Shown one piece after another: positions 6,533-7,092 of a DNA stretch of 7,092 nt (its first letter is position 1; each line of letters begins with the position of its first letter). Source of the stretch: an uncultured Selenomonadaceae bacterium (GTDB lineage Bacteria > Bacillota > Negativicutes > Selenomonadales > Selenomonadaceae); NCBI GenBank assembly GCA_905235425.1, contig CAJOKY010000120.1:1-7092 (forward strand). The letters run 5' to 3'. Made by a program: the position numbers and the translations under genes. Under the pieces are notes generated by a model. The model ran no database searches. It was given only the letters and a program-made list of their open reading frames with translations, and had not been told where the DNA came from.

Positions 6533-6557
6533 TCCGCGTTAAGGCGGATTTTTTTTT
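6533..6557 (+). terminator. Intrinsic terminator after the acyl-CoA synthetase gene
   Basis: TCCGC (6533-6537) pairs with GCGGA (6544-6548) around a 6-base loop, followed directly by nine T (6549-6557). The upstream A-run (6522-6527) and the T-run just before the stem add to the typical context. It ends the transcript 26 bases after the TAA and separates it from the methyltransferase. Confidence 0.85.
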
Positions 6558-6561
6558 GCAG

Positions 6562-6570
6562 TGATATAAT
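6562..6570 (+). promoter_or_regulatory. Extended -10 promoter of the methyltransferase gene
   Basis: TG, one base, then TATAAT (6562-6570) is a perfect extended -10; no -35 is visible at 17 bases because the terminator stem lies there. Transcription from about 6577 would leave a leader of only about 16 bases, with AAGGAG (6578-6583) right at its 5' end and 9 bases before the ATG. Confidence 0.6.
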
Positions 6571-6592
6571 TTCAAAAAAGGAGCGTGTACTT

Positions 6593-7092
6593 ATGGCAAA
6601 AAATAAAAATTTAAATTATGCCGCGAAGGCTAAAAACGACGAATTTTATACCCAAAAATCCGATATCGAAAATGAACTCAAGCACTACAAAGATTTTTTC
6701 CGCGACAAAGTTATTTTCTGCAACTGCGACGATCCTTACGAAAGTGAATTTTTTAAATACTTCGCCAAACGTTTTAATTCTCTCGGCTTGAAAAGGTTAA
6801 TCGCCACTTGCTATGACGGCTCGCCAATCGTCGGCAATGAAATTCCGCTGTTAAAATATCCTACCGATAAAACCGCGTTTAAAGTTGAAATTAACGAAGT
6901 TCAAGACTGGAACGGTGACGGCAGAAAAGATTTACTCGACGTTGAATATATAATTCAGCACGGGCAAAATGTTTTGACGCCGCTTGAAGGCAACGGCGAT
7001 TTTCGCTCCGCCGAGTGCGTCGAACTTTTAAAGCAAGCTGATATCGTAGTAACGAACCCGCCTTTCAGTCTTTTTCGCGAATATGTCGCCCA
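6593..7092 (+). CDS. EcoRI-family adenine-specific DNA methyltransferase (3' end outside window)
   Basis: This is an N6-adenine DNA methyltransferase; 166 residues plus two bases are visible and the frame is open to the edge (EcoRI methylase itself is about 326 aa). It follows the EcoRI methylase closely: KNDEFYTQKSDIENEL (14-29), KVIFCNCDDP (39-48), FFKYFAKRF (53-61), LGLKRLIATCY (64-74), GDFRSAE (135-141), then the catalytic motif IV NPPF (155-158) and SLFREY. Between the CY and GDFRS blocks lies a longer connecting segment than in EcoRI, with an EF-hand/dockerin-like loop at 105-116. AAGGAG lies 9 bases before the ATG. It has its own promoter after a terminator and is thus a separate unit. 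The target may be GAATTC, but this is inference. Whether a restriction enzyme gene follows cannot be seen. Confidence 0.93.
   Translation, partial: MAKNKNLNYAAKAKNDEFYTQKSDIENELKHYKDFFRDKVIFCNCDDPYESEFFKYFAKRFNSLGLKRLIATCYDGSPIVGNEIPLLKYPTDKTAFKVEINEVQDWNGDGRKDLLDVEYIIQHGQNVLTPLEGNGDFRSAECVELLKQADIVVTNPPFSLFREYVA
6905..6940 (+). other. Dockerin/EF-hand-like loop within the methyltransferase
   Basis: Residues 105-116 read DWNGDGRKDLLD, which fits DxNxDGxxDxxD, the calcium-binding loop pattern of dockerins and EF-hands, and are followed by VEYIIQH, which could form the usual trailing helix. Only one such loop is visible. Calcium binding is not shown, and the pattern may be structural only. Confidence 0.55.

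Overview
The window looks like a piece of a low-to-moderate G+C bacterial chromosome. It is probably from Bacillota, and Negativicutes (Selenomonadales or Acidaminococcales type) is my best guess. This rests on strong GGAGG-type ribosome sites, AT-rich spacers, use of a TTG start and the flavour of the protein families. It is an inference; there is no rRNA or other marker here.

Layout. (1) Positions 1-1014, minus strand: a WecA/TagO-type polyprenyl-phosphate sugar-1-phosphate transferase whose C-terminal end lies outside the window. (2) Positions 1015-1234: an AT-rich divergent promoter region. (3) Positions 1235-4720, plus strand: a compact four-gene polar-amino-acid-type ABC importer operon. 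It holds two tandem paralogous lipoprotein substrate-binding proteins, a permease and an ATPase; the permease follows the second binding protein after 1 base, and the ATPase start overlaps the permease stop as ATGA. (4) Positions 4718-4853: an unusual array in which a TA dinucleotide recurs every 7 bases 20 times. It switches from a GTAGAGG-type to a CTACTAT-type unit halfway, so it can fold into a long imperfect hairpin. (5) Positions 4861-6507: an acyl-CoA synthetase (AMP-forming), followed by an intrinsic terminator. (6) From 6593 to the right edge: a separately promoted EcoRI-family adenine DNA methyltransferase, truncated by the window.

The ABC importer is the most interesting unit. In both binding proteins the usual order of the two halves of the SBP_bac_3 fold appears swapped: the segment that normally forms lobe 2 plus the C-terminal helices comes first, and the canonical N-terminal half comes last. 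The usual ligand-contact Asp reads as Tyr in both, and the usual ligand-contact Arg is kept only in the first. The ATPase is about 125 residues longer than usual, and its extension looks like a degenerate RsbW-type (GHKL/HATPase) domain. The permease has QWTS where the family usually has K-D/N-TS. Together these suggest a distinct clade of importer, perhaps with a built-in regulatory domain. The substrate cannot be told from sequence.

Other points of note are a dockerin/EF-hand-like loop inside the methyltransferase and the apparent absence of GAATTC in the whole window.
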